Of a stretch of 64,000 nucleotides of DNA, positions 13,047 through 26,150 are shown piece after piece. The DNA comes from Symsagittifera roscoffensis (taxonomy: Eukaryota; Xenacoelomorpha; Acoela; Convolutidae): positions 49,373,724 to 49,437,723 of the forward strand of contig NC_087068.1 of the NCBI RefSeq assembly GCF_963678635.1, written 5' to 3'. Numbering within the stretch: position 1 is the first letter of the stretch; every line of letters starts with the position of its first letter. The notes beneath the pieces were generated by a model. It worked only from the letters and a program-made list of their open reading frames with translations, searched no databases and had not been told where the DNA came from. Position numbers and translations under genes: made by a program.

Positions 13047-13321
13047 ACACACTGTCCTCAAAAATGAAAAAATTTGTACCGCAAAAAATCGCATCAAAGA
13101 TGAACACAAAAAAAGACATATTTCAGAAACATAAAAACCCAAATTAAAAACCTAACACTCCCAGGAACCATCAGCATGTCCACAACGCATTAAAACCCCG
13201 AAAAAGCGTCCCTGGGTATTTCAAAGATGTCAAAACTGAAGAAACATTCAGTAGCCAAGACCAGAAGCTAGTGGAATCTACCAATTTGTGACAACTTTAT
13301 TGGGATAAAAACACTCCAGCG
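13047..13321. repeat. Sat2-A fragment inside the 3.37-kb unit
   Basis: Starts 'cacactgtcctcaaaaatg' and ends 'cactccagcg', identical to the end of the Sat2 blocks at 4130-4405. It forms the 3' flank of copy 2 and supplies the nearest AATAAA on the gene strand (the 'ctttattg' motif near 13300). Equivalent pieces lie at 16419-16693, 19767-20041, 26335-26609, 29702-29977 and 45591-45865, and a truncated one at 48960-49138. Confidence 0.85.
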
Positions 13322-13559
13322 AGAGTCCGCGAATATTTCTTTACGACCCTAATTGTAATGTTGTACTATATTCAGCTGCTGCAGGTAAACATAACTTATC
13401 CAATTGGGTGATATAATCCAAGTAAATTTCCAAACCCTTGAAAATAATTGAAATTAGTAGTAACGAATAGTTCCAATAACAGTAACATTAATAATGTAAA
13501 CAAAAGAAAGATAAGAAAGTAAAGTAAAGAGTGAGGAAAGTAAGCACTGAGTAAGACAA

Positions 13560-15847
13560 TTAAAGGAGGATTTTTATGAACCAATGGACAAATTTGATGT
13601 ATAGTTCGCGGAGGAGAGCATCTGCGTGCATTGATTCGGTGTATTTTTTGATTTTTCCGAAAGAATTTCGGAGTTCGGTGAGCTCGGCATCAACCACATG
13701 ACGCCAGGTGCTGTTGTCGTTGGTCACCCGCTCATCCAGCTCGCAGAAGACTAGGCGGAAAGACTCGGCGGAAAATTGCAATTGCAGCCGCCACGATGGC
13801 TTTTTTCTGTTCGCCCTTTCATATGCACGGGCATCAGCGAAGAAACTGTACCAATAGGACAGTTTTCCCACTTCCTGCGCGACGAGACAGATGGCGCCTA
13901 CGCTGAAGCCATCGACACAATCAGCGAGGTCGTTCACAAAGTCGAGGGTGACTGAAACGATATATATTTTAAACACAACATTACGACATTGAAGCGGGTT
14001 TGTCAAATGATTAAGTTTCGAAGAAAATGCATGATATTTTGTTTTAAAAAAAAGGTATTTCAGCACCCGGAATATTCTTGAATTCCACCAGGGAGCCAAT
14101 TCAAAATCATAGCAAAACATCAAATAAACAGTACTTACTATGTGATGGTTTAGAAAGTTTTTTGAGGTCCGTTGCCAGTTTCCGTGCCTGCTGCTTGTTC
14201 TTGTTGTGATCGATTGATGATTGTTGTGTTGCTGAGAGAGTGGAAGTTGATGATGATGGAAGTTGATGATGAGAGGCTGCTGCTGCTGTTTCCACCTCGT
14301 CAATTTGCCTTTTGCGGCCTGAAACCTTAGAAAAATATCAGGGCGGGAAGAAACGGGTTTTTACTGAACTTAAAACCAAAAAAACGTATTAAATCAATTA
14401 ACATGGGCGATTCAAGAATCACAACAAGCGACGGAGGAAGACGATGCATGTTTATTTGAGCTTACCCTGCAAACTCAATTGCAAACGCAATTGGTCGGAT
14501 GTCTTGCGTTCAGCGGCCAGTTCTCTACGCAAGTCCTCCAACTCCTGTTCTCCAGCTCTACGCAAGTCCTTCAAGTCCTGCAGCTGACTTCGCAGGTCCT
14601 CCGTTTCTGTCAGTCCATCAGTCTGTACACCCAAGTTTCGGGTCCTGGCTGGCTGTAGGTTGGGTTCGACGATGGAAGTTCGGCTGGAAGTTGCGCGAGG
14701 TTCGACTGGAAGTTGCGCGAGGTCTGGTTCGACTGAAGTTGCGCGAGGTTCGGCTGAAGGTTGCGCGAAGGTTGCGGCTGAAGGTTGAACTGAAGGTTGC
14801 GCGTCTGGTTCGACTGATTCGACTTCGTCATCTAAAAGGCACATGCTTAAAAAATGGTCTACAATATATATAATATATATACAAATCGAGGCTAAAATAA
14901 TGTATAATGTACTAAAAAAGATTTTGGGAAACATTCGGAAGTGGGTTGTTGCACTTCTTGGACATGAACTCCGATACATATGATCGTTTTCCTCGATAAA
15001 GTATCTAGTAAATTGCAATTTGTTCCGTGGAGAAGAAACAGCCTATGTTTTCTTTAACCGATTTTTTAAATTGAATTAGGTTTTTTAAAAAATCGGTTAA
15101 AGAAAACATAGGCTGTTTCTTCTCCACGGAACAAATTGCAATTTACTAGATACTTTATCGAGGAAAACGATCATATGTATCGGAGTTCATGTCCAAAAAA
15201 AATCAAATTGCACCGGAAAAAAAGAAAAATCAAATTGCACCGGAAAAGAGGGGTCTATACATAAAGTACTTTTCCTGAACTATACATAAATAAAATTTAC
15301 ATACCGGCTTTGCGGACTCGTCCCTTTCAGCATTCGGAGTTTGCCCAGTAGTGAAAGGAGTCGCCTCCTTCCACACTTGCCGCAAACGTCCGCCCATTGA
15401 ACAGTCTTTGAGTGTGGGGGGGCAGTGGTCTCGTCCTTTTGATTGGGGTTGTAAAGAGTTGCAACATCCGTGTAGTTGCGCGTGTGGATGTGCGTATTGT
15501 TGGACGACCAGTACCACTCCAAGAGGACGGAGATATCGTTTGACTTTTTGCTCGAACTCGTCTAAACGAACATTAAATTATAAAAGTTTTCACACAACAT
15601 GATTGCAGGAACCTAATTCCGCATTAATTTTTTTTACAATGAACAATACTTTTCCAATAAAGTACAGCGAGTAACTTACTGATGGTTCAATTAGTAGACA
15701 GCAATTCGACATTTCGAAGGGCTTTTGATTTGCTTTCCGTGTCGGCAGAGAGACGCGCTGCCCGGCAGTGACGTAGAATACGCCCGTACTGCTACGGTCC
15801 AGCGCGCTCCCGTGGACTAGCTTGATGGGGGTGATCGGTTCACTCAT
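13560..15847 (-). pseudogene. Repeat-unit gene, copy 2 (five exons; extra C in exon 2)
   Basis: Exons on the minus strand: 15680-15847, 15305-15561, 14466-14831, 14139-14318, 13560-13951. Splice signals are as in the other copies. Exon 2 is 257 nt (seven C), so translation would stop at the exon 2/3 junction after about 142 aa. Base changes relative to copy 1 give a few substitutions (e.g. T for M in the coiled coil near 14600, K for E in the shifted part of exon 2). The poly-C tract in its upstream block is expanded to 15 (16264-16278), against six or seven in the other units. Confidence 0.75.
14958..15196. repeat. Intronic inverted repeat of copy 2
   Basis: Same element as in copy 1; arms of ~110 bp from 'ttggacatg' (14958) to 'catgtccaa' (15196). 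The loop reads 'gaattaggtttttt', with one base different from copy 1. Confidence 0.93.
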
Positions 15848-16418
15848 GAATGTCTGAAATGAAATGGAAATGAAATGAAATGAAATGAACTTAGATCAAT
15901 TAAATCAGGCGGGAAACAATTTACTATGAACTTAAATTAGGCTGAATTAGTCATTTCACAGGCGGGAAACAATTGAATTGCCTTCTTTGAAGCGCCGCAT
16001 ATTCAGGCGGATTGCAATTTGAGGCAGCGTGTGGAATTCGCGGCATGCGATTGACTATGACGTCACATTTTGATTTAATTGATTTAATTAAGTCGATTTA
16101 AATCATGATTTAAATCAAGTTGATTTAATCGTTCCCAACCCTACGCAAATGTGGCCACGCAAATCTATTCAGAAAGAAACAGAAAAGCAAAAAGACAAGT
16201 AAATTTCATGCATAAAGAACCATCATTGAATTAATTGGAAATGAACTGGGCTCTTTTTCCTTTCCCCCCCCCCCCCCCACCAGCGAAATTTTAATAGTAA
16301 AATTTTGTTCACATCATCGGATTGTTACAAAAATTGGTATGCGGACTAATTAGGCTATGACAAACATAATTGGTCTTTATACTTAACCTTGTAAAACTCC
16401 TCGTTACAACATAAAATT
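15848..16418 (-). promoter_or_regulatory. Conserved upstream block of copy 2
   Basis: GCGGGAAA at 15909-15916 and 15962-15969, TGACGTCA at 16058-16065 and the 22-bp palindrome at 16095-16116. The base after the CRE core differs from copy 1 (tgacgtcaCatt against tgacgtcaTatt), but the 8-bp core is unchanged. The ATTTC tract before the putative acceptor has a different repeat count from copy 1. Confidence 0.5.
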
Positions 16419-16932
16419 GACACACTGTCCTCAAAAATGAAAAAATTTGTACCGCAAAAAATCGCATCAAAGATGAACACAAAAAAAGACATATTTCAGA
16501 AACATAAATACCCAAATTAAAAACCTAACACTCCCAGGAACCATCAGCATGTCCACAACGCATTAAAACCCCGAAAAAGCGTCCCTGGGTATTTCAAAGA
16601 TGTCAAAACTGAAGAAACATTCAGTAGCCAAGACCAGAAGCTAGTGGAATCTACCAATTTGTGACAACTTTATTGGGATAAAAACACTCCAGCGAGAGTC
16701 CGCGAATATTTCTTTACGACCCTAATTGTAATGTTGTACTATATTCAGCTGCTGCAGGTAAATATAACTTATCCAATTGGGTGATATAATCCAAGTAAAT
16801 TTCCAAACCCTTGAAAATAATTGAAATTAGTAGTAACGAATAGTTCCAATAACAGTAACATTAATAATGTAAACAAAAGAAAGATAAGAAAGTAAAGTAA
16901 AGAGTGAGGAAAGTAAGCACTGAGTAAGACAA

Positions 16933-19207
16933 TTAAAGGAGGTTTTTTATGAACCAATGGACAAACTTGATGTATAGTTCGCGGAGGAGAGCATCTGCGT
17001 GCATTGATTCGGTGTATTTTTTGATTTTTCCGAAAGAATTTCGGAGTTCGGTGAGCTCGGCATCAACCACATGACGCCAGGTGCTGTTGTCGTTGGTCAC
17101 CCGCTCATCCAGCTCGCAGAAGACTAGGCGGAAAGACTCGGCGGAAAATTGCAATTGCAGCCGCCACGATGGCTTTTTTCTGTTCGCCCTTTCATATGCA
17201 CGGGCATCAGCGAAGAAACTGTACCAATAGGACAGTTTTCCCACTTCCTGCGCGACGAGACAGATGGCGCCTACGCTGAAGCCATCGACACAATCAGCGA
17301 GGTCGTTCACAAAGTCGAGGGTGACTGAAACGATATATATTTTAAACACAACATTACGACATTGAAGCGGGTTTGTCAAATGATTAAGTTTCGAAGAAAA
17401 TGCATGATATTTTGTTTTAAAAAAAAGGTATTTCAGCACCCGGAATATTCTTCAATTCCACCAGGGAGCCAATTCAAAATCATAGCAAAACATCAAATAA
17501 ACAGTACTTACTATGTGATGGTTTAGAAAGTTTTTTGAGGTCCGTTGCCAGTTTCCGTGCCTGCTGCTTGTTCTTGTTGTGATCGATTGATGATTGTTGT
17601 GTTGCTGAGAGAGTGGAAGTTGATGATGATGGAAGTTGATGATGAGAGGCTGCTGCTGCTGTTTCCACCTCGTCAATTTGCCTTTTGCGGCCTGAAACCA
17701 TAGAAAAATATCAGGGCGGGAAGAAACGGGTTTTTACTGAACTTAAAACCAAAAAAACGTATTAAATCAATTAACATGGGCGATTCAAGAATCACAACAA
17801 GCGACGGAGGAAGACGATGCATGTTTATTTGAGCTTACCCTGCAAACTCAATTGCAAACGCAATTGGTCGGATGTCTTGCGTTCAGCGGCCAGTTCTCTA
17901 CGCAAGTCCTCCAACTCCTGTTCTCCAGCTCTACGCAAGTCCTTCAAGTCCTGCAGCTGACTTCGCAGGTCCTCCATTTCTGTCAGTCCATCAGTCTGTA
18001 CACCCAAGTTTCGGGTCCTGGCTGGCTGTAGGTTGGGTTCGACGATGGAAGTTCGGCTGGAAGTTGCGCGAGGTTCGACTGGAAGTTGCGCGAGGTCTGG
18101 TTCGACTGAAGTTGCGCGAGGTTCGGCTGAAGGTTGCGCGAAGGTTGCGGCTGAAGGTTGCGCGTCTGGTTCGACTGATTCGACTTCGTCATCTAAAAGG
18201 CACATGCTTAAAAAATGGTCTACAATATATATAATATATATACAAATCGAGGCTAAAATAATGTATAATGTACTAAAAAAGATTTTGGGAAACATTCGGA
18301 AGTGGGTTGTTGCACTTCTTGGACATGAACTCCGATACATATGATCGTTTTCCTCGATAAAGTATCTAGTAAATTGCAATTTGTTCCGTGGAGAAGAAAC
18401 AGCCTATGTTTTCTTTAACCGATTTTTTAAATTGAATTAGATTTTTTTAAAAATCGGTTAAAGAAAACATAGGCTGTTTCTTCTCCACGGAACAAATTGC
18501 AATTTACTAGATACTTTATCGAGGAAAACGATCATATGTATCGGAGTTCATGTCCAAAAAAAATCAAATTGCACCGGAAAAAAGAAAAAATCAAATTGCA
18601 CCGGAAAAGAGGGGTCTATACATAAAGTACTTTTCCTGAACTATACATAAATAAAATTTACATACCGGCTTTGCGGACTCGTCCCTTCCAGCATTCGGAG
18701 TTTGCCCAGTAGTGAAAGGAGTCGCCTCCTTCCACACTTGCCGCAAACGTCCGCCCATTGAACAGTCTTTGAGTGTGGGGGGCAGTGGTCTCGTCCTTTT
18801 GATTGGGGATGTAAAGAGTTGCAACATCCGTGTAGTTGCGCGTGTGGATGTGCGTATTGTTGGACGACCAGTACCACTCCAAGAGGACGGAGATATCGTT
18901 TGACTTTTTGCTCGAACTCGTCTAAACGAACATTAAATTATAAAAGTTTTCACACAACATGATTGCAGGAACCTAATTCCGCATTAATTTTTTTTACAAT
19001 GAACAATACTTTTCCAATAAAGTACAGCGAGTAACTTACTGATGGTTCAATTAGTAGACAGCAATTCGACATTTCGAAGGGCTTTTGATTTGCTTTCCGT
19101 GTCGGCAGAGAGACGCGCTGCCCGGCAGTGACGTAGAATACGCCCGTACTGCTACGGTCCAGCGCGCTCCCGTGGACTAGCTTGATCGGGGTGATCGGTT
19201 CACTCAT
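16933..19207 (-). CDS. Repeat-unit gene, copy 3, intact five-exon model (449 aa), unknown family
   Basis: Exons on the minus strand: 19040-19207, 18666-18921, 17839-18192, 17512-17691, 16933-17324, total 1350 nt ending in TAA. Exon 2 has six C and is 256 nt, which keeps the frame open from ATG to stop; phases are 0, 1, 1, 1. Exon 3 is 12 nt shorter than in other copies: an in-frame loss of four residues in the P/S/E/A-rich linker. The domain layout is as in the copy at 26851-29137. It shares the six-C run and an upstream 'caggtggattgc' variant with that copy, so the two are recent duplicates. The product is unrecognised. Confidence 0.75.
18319..18557. repeat. Intronic inverted repeat of copy 3
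   Basis: Arms of ~110 bp (left from 18319, right ending 18557) inside intron 2 (18193-18665). One base of the T/A run at the loop differs from copy 1; otherwise the arms match. Confidence 0.93.
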
Positions 19208-19766
19208 GAATGTCTGAAATGAAATGGAAATGAAATGAAATGAACTTAGATCAATTAAATCAGGCGGGAAACAATTTACTATGAACTTAAATTAGGCTGA
19301 ATTAGTCATTTCACAGGCGGGAAACAATTGAATTGCCTTCTTTGAAGCGCCGCATATTCAGGTGGATTGCAATTTGAGGCAGCGTGTGGAATTCGCGGCA
19401 TGCGATTGACTATGACGTCATATTTTGATTTAATTGATTTAATTAAGTCGATTTAAATCATGATTTAAATCAAGTTGATTTAATCGTTCCCAACCCTACG
19501 CAAATGTGGCCACGCAAATCTATTCAGAAAGAAACAGAAAAGCAAAAAGACAAGTAAATTTCATGCATAAAGAACCATCATTGAATTAATTGGAAATGAA
19601 CTGGGCTCTTTTTCCTTTTCCCCCCCACCAGCGAAATTTTAATAGTAAAATTTTGTTCACATCATCGGATTGTTACAAAAATTGGTATGCGGACTAATTA
19701 GGCTATGACAAACATAATTGGTCTTTATACTTAACCTTGTAAAACTCCTCGTTACAACATAAAATT
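19208..19766 (-). promoter_or_regulatory. Conserved upstream block of copy 3
   Basis: GCGGGAAA at 19264-19271 and 19317-19324, TGACGTCA at 19413-19420 and the 22-bp palindrome at 19450-19471. The ATTTC tract adjoining the putative acceptor is the shortest of the series. Confidence 0.5.
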
Positions 19767-20280
19767 GACACACTGTCCTCAAAAATGAAAAAATTTGTAC
19801 CGCAAAAAATCGCATCAAAGATGAACACAAAAAAAGACATATTTCAGAAACATAAATACCCAAATTAAAAACCTAACACTCCCAGGAACCATCAGCATGT
19901 CCACAACGCATTAAAACCCCGAAAAAGCGTCCCTGGGTATTTCAAAGATGTCAAAACTGAAGAAACATTCAGTAGCCAAGACCAGAAGCTAGTGGAATCT
20001 ACCAATTTGTGACAACTTTATTGGGATAAAAACACTCCAGCGAGAGTCCGCGAATATTTCTTTACGACCCTAATTGTAATGTTGTACTATATTCAGCTGC
20101 TGCAGGTAAATATAACTTATCCAATTGGGTGATATAATCCAAGTAAATTTCCAAACCCTTGAAAATAATTGAAATTAGTAGTAACGAATAGTTCCAATAA
20201 CAGTAACATTAATAATGTAAACAAAAGAAAGATAAGAAAGTAAAGTAAAGAGTGAGGAAAGTAAGCACTGAGTAAGACAA

Positions 20281-21805
20281 TTAAAGGAGGTTTTTTATGA
20301 ACCAATGGACAAACTTGATGTATAGTTCGCGGAGGAGAGCATCTGCGTGCATTGATTCGGTGTATTTTTTAATTTTCCGAAAGAATTTCGGAGTTCGGTG
20401 AGCTCGGCATCAACCACATGACGCCAGGTGCTGTTGTCGTTGGTCACCCGCTCATCCAGCTCGCAGAAGACTAGGCGGAAAGACTCGGCGGAAAATTGCA
20501 ATTGCAGCCGCCACGATGGCTTTTTTCTGTTCGCCCTTTCATATGCACGGGCATCAGCGAAGAAACTGTACCAATAGGACAGTTTTCCCACTTCCTGCGC
20601 GACGAGACAGATGGCGCCTACGCTGAAGCCATCGACACAATCAGCGAGGTCGTTCACAAAGTCGAGGGTGACTGAAACGATATATATTTTAAACACAACA
20701 TTACGACATTGAAGCGGGTTTGTCAAATGATTAAGTTTCGAAGAAAATGCATGATATTTTGTTTTAAAAAAAAGGTATTTCAGCACCCGGAATATTCTTG
20801 AATTCCACCAGGGAGCCAATTCAAAATCATAGCAAAACATCAAATAAACAGTACTTACTATGTGATGGTTTAGAAAGTTTTTTGAGGTCCGTTGCCAGTT
20901 TCCGTGCCTGCTGCTTGTTCTTGTTGTGATCGATTGATGATTGTTGTGTTGCTGAAAGAGTGGAAGTTGATGATGATGGAAGTTGATGATGAGAGGCTGC
21001 TGCTGCTGTTTCCACCTCGTCAATTTGCCTTTTGCGGCCTGAAACCATAGAAAAATATCAGGGCGGGAAGAAACGGGTTTTTACTGAACTTAAAACCAAA
21101 AAAACGTATTAAATCAATTAACATTGGCGATTCAAGAATCACAACAAGCGACGGAGGAAGACGATGCATGTTTATTTGAGCTTACCCTGCAAACTCAATT
21201 GCAAACGCAATTGGTCGGATGTCTTGCGTTCAGCGGCCAGTTCTCTACGCAAGTCCTCCAACTCCTGTTCTCCAGCTCTACGCAAGTCCTTCAAGTCCTG
21301 CAGCTGACTTCGCAGGTCCTCCATTTCTGTCAGTCCATCAGTCTGTACACCCAAGTTTCGGGTCCTGGCTGGCTGTAGGTTGGGTTCGACGATGGAAGTT
21401 CGGCTGGAAGTTGCGCGAGGTTCGACTGGAAGTTGCGCGAGGTCTGGTTCGACTGAAGTTGCGCGAGGTTCGGCTGAAGGTTGCGCGAAGGTTGCGGCTG
21501 AAGGTTGAACTGAAGGTTGCGCGTCTGGTTCGACTGATTCGACTTCGTCATCTAAAAGGCACATGCTTAAAAAATGGTCTACAATATATATAATATATAT
21601 ACAAATCGAGGCTAAAATAATGTATAATGTACTAAAAAAGATTTTGGGAAACATTCGGAAGTGGGTTGTTGCACTTCTTGGACATGAACTCCGATACATA
21701 TGATCGTTTTCCTCGATAAAGTATCTAGTAAATTGCAATTTGTTCCGTGGAGAAGAAACAGCCTATGTTTTCTTTAACCGATTTTTTAAATTGAATTAGA
21801 TTTTT
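20281..21805 (-). pseudogene. Repeat-unit gene, copy 4: truncated, exons 3-5 only
   Basis: Exon 3 is 21186-21551, exon 4 is 20859-21038 and exon 5 is 20281-20671 (391 nt). Exon 5 has lost one base near 20370 ('gtattttttaattttcc' against 'gtattttttgatttttcc'), which changes the last ~30 residues and gives a stop at 20295. Exons 1-2 and the promoter are absent: the unit ends in the loop of the intronic inverted repeat at ~21805, followed by Sat1 starting 'gggtacaaatctgac'. Only the left hairpin arm (from 21678) remains. Confidence 0.88.
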
Positions 21806-24800
21806 TGGGTACAAATCTGACACATGGGTACAAAAAAAAATCATCAAAAAACAGCAAAAAACAGTTTTCTTTGTTTAAAAAATTCAACCAGGACATAGAA
21901 AAGAGCTGATCTTATTAATAAACAGTGTCTTGGAGGATATTTTGGTCTATCATTTAAGACTTAAATAGAATTTTTTTTTTTTTTTTGAAAAAAAAGTTTC
22001 AAAAAAGTACAAGTGTAGGTTCAGACCCCAGGTTACTGGAAATAGGCGCAAAATGACGCACACATTGAGCACTTAAACTGAAGATCAAAAAAAAAATAAA
22101 GGGTGTCAGAGGGCTGGCTCAAGAGGCACAGCCCTCTGACCTGTACCCATATGCCAGAAAATCTGACACATGGGTACAAAAAAAAAATCATCAAATAACA
22201 GCAAAAAAAGTTTGTTTATTTAAAAAAGTCAATCAGGAAGTAGAAAAAAGCTGGTCTAATTAATAAACAGTGTCTTGGAGGATATTTTGATCTATCATTT
22301 AGGACTTAAAGAGAATTTTTTTTTTTTTTTTTTTGAAAAAAAAGTTTGAAAAAATTAGTGTTAACTTTGTAGGTTCAGACCCCAGATTACTGGAAATAGG
22401 CGCAAAATGACGCACATATTGAGCACTTATACTGAAGGTCAAAAAAAAAAATAAAGGGTGTCAGAGGGCTGGCTCAAGAGGCACATCCCTCTGACCTGTA
22501 CCCATATGCCAGAAAATCTGACACATGGGTACAAAATAAATCATCAAAAAACAGCAAAAAACAGTTTTCTTTGTTTAAAAAATTCAACCAGGACATAGAA
22601 AAGAGCTGATCTTATTACTAAACAGTGTCTTGGAGGATATTTTGGTCTATCATTTAAGACTTAAAGAGAATTTTTTTTTTTTTTTTTTTTGAAAAAAAAG
22701 TTTCAAAAAAGTACAAGTGTTAACTTTGTAGGTTCAGACCCCAGATTACTGGAAATAGGCGCAAAACGACGCACACATTGAGCACTTAAACTGAAGATCA
22801 AAAAAAAATAAAGGGTGTCAGAGGGCTGGCTCAAGAGGCACAGCCCTCTGACCTGTACCCATATGCCAGAAAATCTGACACATGGGTACAAAAAAAAAAT
22901 CATCAAATAACAGCAAAAAAAGTTTGTTTATTTAAAAAAGTCAATCAGGAAGTAGAAAAAAGCTGGTCTTATTAATAAACAGTGTCTTGGAGGATATTTT
23001 GATCTATCATTTAGGACTTAAAGAGAATTTTTTTTTTTTTTTTTTTGAAAAAAAAGTTTGAAAAAATTACAAGTGTTAACTTTGTAGGTTCAGACCCCAG
23101 ATTACTGGAAATAGGCGCAAAATGACGCACATATTGAGCACTTATACTGAAGGTCAAAAAAAAAATAAAGGGTGTCAGAGGGCTGGCTCAAGAGGCACAT
23201 CCCTCTGACCTGTACCCATATGCCAGAAAATCTGACACATGGGTACAAAATAAATCATCAAAAAACAGCAAAAAACAGTTTTCTTTGTTTAAAAAATTCA
23301 ACCAGGACATAGAAAAGAGCTGATCTTATTACTAAACAGTGTCTTGGAGGATATTTTGGTCTATCATTTAAGACTTAAAGAGAATTTTTTTTTTTTTTTT
23401 TTTTGAAAAAAAAGTTTCAAAAAAGTACAAGTGTTAACTTTGTAGGTTCAGACCCCAGATTACTGGAAATAGGCGCAAAATGACGCACACATTGAGCACT
23501 TAAACTGAAGATCAAAAAAAAATAAAGGGTGTCAGAGGGCTGGCTCAAGAGGCACAGCCCTCTGACCTGTACCCATATGCCAGAAAATCTGACACATGGG
23601 TACAAAAAAAAAATCATCAAATAACAGCAAAAAAAGTTTGTTTATTTAAAAAAGTCAATCAGGAAGTAGAAAAAAGCTGGTCTTATTAATAAACAGTGTC
23701 TTGGAGGATATTTTGATCTATCATTTAGGACTTAAAGAGAATTTTTTTTTTTTTTTTTTTAAAAAGTTTGAAAAAATTACAAGTGTTAACTTTGTAGGTT
23801 CAGACCCCAGATTACTGGAAATAGGCGCAAAATGACGCACACATTGAGCACTTATACTGAAGGTCAAAAAAAAAATAAAGGGTGTCAGAGGGCTGGCTCA
23901 AGAGGCACAGCCGTCTGACCTGTACCCATATGCCAGAAAATCTGACACATGGGTACAAAAAAAAATCATCAAAAAACAGCAAAAAAAGTTTGTTTATTTA
24001 AAAAAGTCAACCAGGAAGTAGAAAAAAGCTGGGGTTATTAATAAACAGTGTCTTGGAGGATATTTTGGTCTATCATTTAAGACTTAAAGAGAATTTTTTT
24101 TTTTTTTTTTTTTGAAAAAAAAGTTTCAAAAAAGTACAAGTGTTAACTTTGTAGGTTCAGACCCCAGATTACTGGAAATAGGCGCAAAATGACGCACACA
24201 TTGAGCACTTAAACTGAAGATCAAAAAAAAATAAAGGGTGTCAGAGGGCTGGCTCAAGAGGCACAGCCCTCTGACCTGTACCCATATGCCAGAAAATCTG
24301 ACACATGGGTACAAAAAAAAAATCATCAAATAACAGCAAAAAAAGTTTGTTTATTTAAAAAAGTCAATCAGGAAGTAGAAAAAAGCTGGTCTTATTAATA
24401 AACAGTGTCTTGGAGGATATTTTGATCTATCATTTAGGACTTAAAGAGAATTTTTTTTTTTTTTTTTTTAAAAAGTTTGAAAAAATTACAAGTGTTAACT
24501 TTGTAGGTTCAGACCCCAGATTACTGGAAATAGGCGCAAAATGACGCACACATTGAGCACTTAAACTGGAGGTCAAAAAAAATAAAGGGTGTCAGAGGGC
24601 TGGCTCAAGAGGCACAGCCCTCTGACCTGTACCCATATGCCAGAAAATCTGACACATGGGTACAAAAAAAAAATCATCAAAAAACAGCAAAAAAAGTTTG
24701 TTTATTTAAAAAAGTCAATCAGGAAGTAGAAAAAAGCTGGTCTTATTAATAAACAGTGTCTTGGAGGATATTTTGATCTATCATTTAGGACTTAAAGAGA

Positions 24801-26150
24801 ATTTTTTTTTTTTTTTTTGAAAAAAAAGTTTGAAAAAATTACAAGTGTTAACTTTGTAGGTTCAGACCCCAGATTACTGGAAATAGGCGCAAAATGACGC
24901 ACATATTGAGCACTTATACTGAAGGTCAAAAAAAAAATAAAGGGTGTCAGAGGGCTGGCTCAAGAGGCACAGCCCTCTGACCTGTACCCATATGCCAGAA
25001 AATCTGACACATGAGTACAAAATAAATCATCAAAAAACAGCAAAAAACAGTTTTCTTTGTTTAAAAAATTCAACCAGGACATAGAAAAGAGCTGATCTTA
25101 TTAATAAACAGTGTCCTGGAGGATATTTTGGTCTATCATTTAAGACTTAAAGAGATTTTTTTTTTTTTTTTTTTGAAAAAAAAGTTTCAAAAAAGTACAA
25201 GTGTTAACTTTGTAGGTTCAGACCCCATATTACTGGAAATAGGCGCAAAATGACGCACACATTGAGCACTTAAACTGAAGATCAAAAAAAAAATAAAGGG
25301 TGTCAGAGGGCTGGCTCAAGAGGCACAGCCCTCTGACCTGTACCCATATGCCAGAAAATCTGACACATGGGTACAAAAAAAAAATCATCAAATAACAGCA
25401 AAAAAAGTTTGTTTATTTAAAAAAGTCAATCAGGAAGTAGAAAAAAGCTGGTCTTATTAATAAACAGTGTCTTGGAGGATATTTTGATCTATCATTTAGG
25501 ACTTAAAGAGAATTTTTTTTTTTTTTTTTTTTAAAAAAGTTTGAAAAAATTACAAGTGTTAACTTTGTAGGTTCAGACCCCAGATTACTGGAAATAGGCG
25601 CAAAATGACGCACACATTGAGCACTTATACTGAAGGTCAAAAAAAAAAATAAAGTGTGTCAGAGGGCTGGCTCAAGAGGCACAGCCCTCTGACCTGTACC
25701 CATATGCCAGAAAATCTGACACATGGGTACAAAATAAATCATCAAAAAACAGCAAAAAACAGTTTTCTTTGTTTAAAAAATTCAACAAGGACATAGAAAA
25801 GAGCTGATCTTATTAATAAACAGTGTCTTGGAGGATATGTTGGTCTATCATTTAAGACTTAAAGAGAATTTTTTTTTTTTTTTTTTTTGAAAAAAAAAGT
25901 TTCAAAAAAGTACAAGTGTTAACTTAGTAGGTTCAGACCCCAGATTACTGGAAATAGGCGCAAAATGACGCACACATTGAGCACTTATACTGAAGGTCAA
26001 AAAAAAAATAAAGGGTGTCAGAGGGCTGGCTCAAGAGGCACAGCCCTCTGACCTGTACCCATATGCCAGAAAATCTGACACATGGGTACAAAAAAAAATC
26101 ATCAAATAACAGCAAAAAAAGTTTGTTCAATTAAAAAGTTTGTTTATTTA
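21806..26150. repeat. Sat1 satellite array, about 12 monomers
   Basis: Same monomer family. It begins with a short scrambled piece ('gggtacaaatctgacac') at the gene-unit junction and ends near 26150 with a small duplicated 'aagtttgtt' stretch before joining the upstream block of a gene unit ('ttgaattaattggaaatg'). Variant order closely matches 31741-36100, part of a ~9.93-kb block duplication. One class keeps a 'cacatccctctg' change that breaks a base pair in the first hairpin. Confidence 0.95.

Larger units (their letters stand above)
9951..21805 (-). repeat. Tandem array of 3.37-kb gene-bearing units (units 1-3 complete, unit 4 truncated)
   Basis: Equivalent points recur at 11095, 14466, 17839 and 21186, spacings of 3371, 3373 and 3347 bp. 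Each full unit consists, left to right, of a Sat2-A fragment of ~275 bp (e.g. 13047-13321, 16419-16693, 19767-20041), then the minus-strand gene 3' to 5', then the upstream block. Differences between units are mostly single bases, homopolymer lengths and a 12-bp loss in unit 3. Unit 4 stops inside the intronic inverted repeat at about 21805 and is replaced by Sat1. Confidence 0.95.
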
